A stretch of 64,000 nt of DNA. It comes from Rhizobium sophorae (GTDB taxonomy: Bacteria; Pseudomonadota; Alphaproteobacteria; Rhizobiales; Rhizobiaceae). The first letter of the stretch is position 1. The number at the start of each line of letters is the position of its first letter. Both the position numbers and the translations under genes were made by a program. Under the pieces are notes generated by a model. It did no database searches and was not told where the DNA came from. It saw nothing but the letters and a program-made list of their open reading frames with translations. The DNA lies in contig NZ_JABFCN010000055.1 of the NCBI RefSeq assembly GCF_013087515.1, positions 142,704 to 206,703 of the forward strand, written 5' to 3'. Positions 61,091 through 64,000 of this stretch are shown here, one piece after another.

Positions 61091-62215
61091 TTATGCACTG
61101 GATTCCGGAGAAACTTGGGCTGAAAAGACGTGGGCTGGAAAGACGTGGGCCATACCGGGATCGAAGCCGAGGAAGACCGCTTCGCCCGGCTCGACCAGAT
61201 CGCTCTCCTTCATGCTGCGCCGGTCGGCGGTGACGAGGAAATCGCCCAGCCCCGGAACAGTGACAGCATATTCGGCCGAAGAGCCGAGGAAGATGCGGTG
61301 CGTGACCGTGCCGGCAAAGGACGTGCTGCCGACGGCAGCCCGCGTCAGCCGGATCGCTTCCGGGCGGATCGCAACGATGACCTCGCCTGGGACAAGGCCG
61401 GACCGGGCGCCCGCCGCGAGCGCCGAGCCGTCGGCCAGGCGCAGCGTTTTGCCGTCGGCTTCCATCGTCGCACCGATCCTGTTGGTCTTGCCGACGAAAT
61501 CGGCGACGAAGAGATCGGCCGGGCGGTCGTAGACCTCCTGCGGCGTGCCGAGCTGGCGAATCCGCCCGGCGCTCATGACGCAGACGACATCGGCCATCGA
61601 CAGCGCTTCTTCCTGATCATGAGTGACGAGCACGAAGGTGATGCCGAGCTCGCGCTGCAGCGTCTGCAATTCGATCTGCATGGCCGAGCGCAGCTTCTTG
61701 TCGAGTGCTGCCAGCGGCTCGTCGAGCAGCAGCACCGATGGCCGGTTGACGATCGCCCGCGCCAAGGCCACGCGCTGCTGCTGGCCGCCGGACATTTCAT
61801 GGATGCGCCGTTTGGCAAACCCGCCGAGCCGCACCATCTCGAGCGCTTCGGCCGCGCGACGGTTGATCTCGGCGGCCGCGATCCTCGGCCGCATCTGTCT
61901 CAGGCCATAGGCGACGTTTTGTTCGACATTGAAATGCGGAAACAGCGCGTAATGCTGGAAGACCATGTTGACGGGGCGGCGATAGGCCGGAACGCCGTTC
62001 ATCTCCCGCCCGTCGATCAGCACGGCGCCCTCGCTCGGCTGCTCGAAGCCGCCGATCATGCGAAGGCATGTCGTCTTGCCGCAGCCGGAGGGGCCGAGCA
62101 AAGCTAGGAAAGCACCCTTCGGTACATTCAGGTTTATGTCCGTCACGGCGGTCACCGCGCCATAATTCTTGGTGACCGAACGGAATTCGATATCGTTCGT
62201 CGAAGCGGATGCCAC
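61091..62215 (-). CDS. ABC transporter ATP-binding protein, PotA-like
   Basis: A 374-aa ATPase: Walker A GPSGCGKTTCLRMIGG, signature MSGGQQQRVALARAIVN, Walker B VLLLDEPLAALDKKL, His switch FVLVTHDQEEALSM, and a C-terminal TOBE domain (EVIVAIRPEAIRL). It is first in the minus-strand transport operon (ATPase, binding protein, two permeases, SDR) and divergent from the LuxR gene. Confidence 0.93.
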   Translation of the reverse strand: MASASTNDIEFRSVTKNYGAVTAVTDINLNVPKGAFLALLGPSGCGKTTCLRMIGGFEQPSEGAVLIDGREMNGVPAYRRPVNMVFQHYALFPHFNVEQNVAYGLRQMRPRIAAAEINRRAAEALEMVRLGGFAKRRIHEMSGGQQQRVALARAIVNRPSVLLLDEPLAALDKKLRSAMQIELQTLQRELGITFVLVTHDQEEALSMADVVCVMSAGRIRQLGTPQEVYDRPADLFVADFVGKTNRIGATMEADGKTLRLADGSALAAGARSGLVPGEVIVAIRPEAIRLTRAAVGSTSFAGTVTHRIFLGSSAEYAVTVPGLGDFLVTADRRSMKESDLVEPGEAVFLGFDPGMAHVFPAHVFSAQVSPESSA

Positions 62216-62406
62216 GTCTGTTCCCTGCGGTTGGTTGGTACGGGCAGTCTACCGCTGCCTTTTTGCCACCGTCGTTAAGGAAAGACTAAGCCCGGGTCTC
62301 CCACGCGGTATATACCCCGAAAGAGGTATTCTGCCTCACATCTCTTCGTGGAAGGTGTATATGAAATTGCAGGCATTCCTGATGAGACGGTTGAGGGAGG
62401 CTATCG

Positions 62407-63267
62407 ATGAGCATTGATCTCGAGGCGCTGTTTCAGGCTTTCGACGCCACTGTCGGAAAGCCCGCCATGGCGGATGCAGAGTTTGGAGAGACGTTCCGCC
62501 GGATGATGGTGGCGCTGGTACGCTTCGACTATGTCGTGGTTTTTGCCTATCGCGGCAAGGAGCGGCCGATCGATCTCTACAGCACTTTCGACCCGCAAGA
62601 GAACGTCGTTTTCGTTACCCTCTACCAGGTCGGTCCCTATCTGCTCGACCCGTTCTACCACACCGCCCGCGCGCGTCGCCCTGGCGTCTTCCGCATGCGC
62701 GAGCTGGCGCCCGACCGCTTCTTCTCCAGCGAATATTATAGAAGCTACTATGTACAGACCGGGCTTGCCGAGGAGATCGGCTTCTTCGTGACGCTCGACG
62801 ACGACATCACCGTCGTGTTGTCGCTGATGCGCCGGGAAAAGACCGGCCCGTTTCCGCCGGCTGAATTCGCGCTTCTGAAAAAGGCGGAGCCACTGGTCAC
62901 GAGCCTGGTCCGTCATTTCTGGCCGGGACTCGGCGCCCGCTTCGACGCGCAACGCGATGCCGGCATGAGGACGGGGAGGAAACGCGGTGCGGCGGCGCAG
63001 GCGCTGCAGCCGGCCGACACTGTCTGGCACGACCTCAAGCTGACGAGCCGCGAGACCGCCATCGTCGATCTGGTATTGCAGGGACATTCCTCGGAATCGA
63101 TCGGCCTCAGGCTCAACATCTCGACGGGCACGGTGAAGGTCCACCGCCGCAACGTCTACCGCAAGCTCGGCATCTCCTCGCAGACGCAGCTTCTGTCGAT
63201 CTACCTGAAGACATTCGGCAGCGCGGGCGACCGACCGGCGCCCCAAAGCGCCGGCCGATCATCCTAG
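62407..63267 (+). CDS. LuxR-family transcriptional regulator
   Basis: A 286-aa protein with a C-terminal LuxR helix-turn-helix (LTSRETAIVDLVLQGHSSES, then RLNISTGTVKVHRRNVYRKL). The N-terminal ~180 residues are an uncharacterised sensor region without a receiver Asp or clear autoinducer-binding motif. It is divergent from the polyamine-type ABC operon and probably regulates it (inference from position). Confidence 0.88.
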   Translation: MSIDLEALFQAFDATVGKPAMADAEFGETFRRMMVALVRFDYVVVFAYRGKERPIDLYSTFDPQENVVFVTLYQVGPYLLDPFYHTARARRPGVFRMRELAPDRFFSSEYYRSYYVQTGLAEEIGFFVTLDDDITVVLSLMRREKTGPFPPAEFALLKKAEPLVTSLVRHFWPGLGARFDAQRDAGMRTGRKRGAAAQALQPADTVWHDLKLTSRETAIVDLVLQGHSSESIGLRLNISTGTVKVHRRNVYRKLGISSQTQLLSIYLKTFGSAGDRPAPQSAGRSS

Positions 63268-63332
63268 ACCTGGATATCCCTGTCCGCCTCGGCGAGAAGC
63301 GGACAGGCTTCGTTTGCTTGCAGCCGAAAGGC

Positions 63333-64000
63333 TCAGCGGCCGCCCTCGATCTTGCGATGGCGTTGGTTGATACCGCCCTTGCCGTAGGGGTAGTCGAAAG
63401 GCTGGGGTGCACTCACTTCGTTGAGCCGGGCCATGTCGTCGTCGGAGAGTTTGAGCTTCATGGCGCCCAAATTGTCGGCGAGTTGCTCCGGCGTGCGGGC
63501 GCCGAGGATAACGGAGGTGATTGCCGGCTGCGCCGCCGTCCAGGCGAGCGCCACCTGCGCCATGCTGACGCCATGCGCCTTGGCGATCTCCTCGACGACA
63601 GCGATGATTGCCCAGGTTCTCTCCAGCGCATTGCGTGGCGCATAGGATTCGCCGCCGCGATTGGGGTTTTCGCCGAGGCGGGTGGCGCCCGTCGGCATCT
63701 CGTCGCGCTTGTACTTGCCGGTCAGCCAGCCGCCGCCGAGCGGTGACCACGGCAACAGACCCATGCCGGCATCCTGGCAGGCCGCAACAATCTCAAGCTC
63801 GATGTCGCGCACCAGCAGGTTATATTGCGGCTGCAGCGTCACCGGGCGGGTATAGCCGCGCGCCTTGGCGATCTCCGAGGCCTTGGCGATGTGCCAGCCG
63901 ACATAATTGGAGAAGCCGTAATAGCCGATCTTGCCGGAGGAAACCGCATCGTCGAGGAAACGCAGCGTCTCCTCGATCGGCGTCAGCGCGTCCCAGGCAT
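63333..64000 (-). CDS. Aldo/keto reductase (5' end outside window)
   Basis: The visible 222 residues show GKIGYYGFSNYVGWHIAKAS, TLQPQYNLLVRDIELEIVAA, WSPLGGGWLTGKYKR and SVILGARTPEQLADNLGAM, the C-terminal two-thirds of an aldo/keto reductase of the YhdN/AKR11-like type. The catalytic Asp/Tyr/Lys region lies past the window edge. The ORF ends at 63333; substrate unknown. Confidence 0.88.
   Translation of the reverse strand, partial: AWDALTPIEETLRFLDDAVSSGKIGYYGFSNYVGWHIAKASEIAKARGYTRPVTLQPQYNLLVRDIELEIVAACQDAGMGLLPWSPLGGGWLTGKYKRDEMPTGATRLGENPNRGGESYAPRNALERTWAIIAVVEEIAKAHGVSMAQVALAWTAAQPAITSVILGARTPEQLADNLGAMKLKLSDDDMARLNEVSAPQPFDYPYGKGGINQRHRKIEGGR

Noticed and set aside
1..64000. tRNA, rRNA, CRISPR arrays, insertion sequences
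   Set aside because: None was recognised by eye; no transposase ORF, regularly spaced repeat array or structural-RNA gene was seen.

Overview
The window looks like part of a rhizobial (Rhizobium/Agrobacterium-group alphaproteobacterial) replicon. The basis is high GC with alphaproteobacterial codon use, a DUF982 and a DUF6481-type protein, the glxABCD/glnT gene set first named in rhizobia, and several families of palindromic intergenic repeats typical of these genomes. A complete minCDE operon at 49.2-51.1 kb suggests a secondary chromosome or large plasmid, because rhizobia usually carry minCDE there (inference). No rRNA, tRNA, CRISPR array or insertion sequence was recognised.

Region 1 (1-13.1 kb) is the most unusual part. 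On the plus strand, tightly packed genes encode an exported OmpA-family protein with a DUF4384 domain, an exported caspase-like peptidase with an EF-hand-like loop, a secreted trypsin-caspase fusion, a serpin, and a membrane pseudokinase ending in a degenerate formylglycine-generating-enzyme-like (FGE) domain. Three of the proteins carry DUF4384. The trypsin domain has Asp at the S1 specificity position and the serpin has Arg-Ser at its predicted scissile bond, so they look like a matched protease-inhibitor pair. A divergent, truncated gene at the left edge encodes an exported propeller-like protein with an NlpC/P60-like motif. I read this as a candidate undescribed envelope protease-control system.

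Region 2 (13.1-18.4 kb) is accessory: a DMT transporter flanked by two copies of a ~155-bp direct repeat, a small tautomerase divergent from a LysR regulator, and a secreted two-lobed PAP2/vanadium-haloperoxidase-like protein.

Region 3 (18.4-30.6 kb) is a noncanonical Tad/Flp-type locus. Eleven minus-strand genes run from a pilin-like peptide through CpaA, TadE/TadG-like proteins, CpaB, an FHA-CpaF fusion ATPase, TadB and TadC to an FHA membrane protein. A second CpaF is divergent and translationally coupled to a 43-aa membrane peptide. No secretin or TadZ/CpaE is present.

Region 4 (30.6-57.1 kb) is mostly methylated-amine catabolism: a trimethylamine monooxygenase (FMO), a TMAO demethylase, a dimethylamine monooxygenase-like cluster, a GlnT/gamma-glutamylmethylamide synthetase, GlxBCD (N-methylglutamate synthase type), a sarcosine-oxidase-type heterotetramer probably acting as N-methylglutamate dehydrogenase, PurU, two regulators and an APC permease. 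A PAS-MCP mini-receptor, minCDE, two small charged proteins, cspA and repeats lie inside it.

Region 5 (57.1-64 kb) holds an SDR dehydrogenase, a complete polyamine-type ABC transporter (two permeases, Tat-exported binding protein, ATPase), a divergent LuxR regulator and a truncated aldo/keto reductase.
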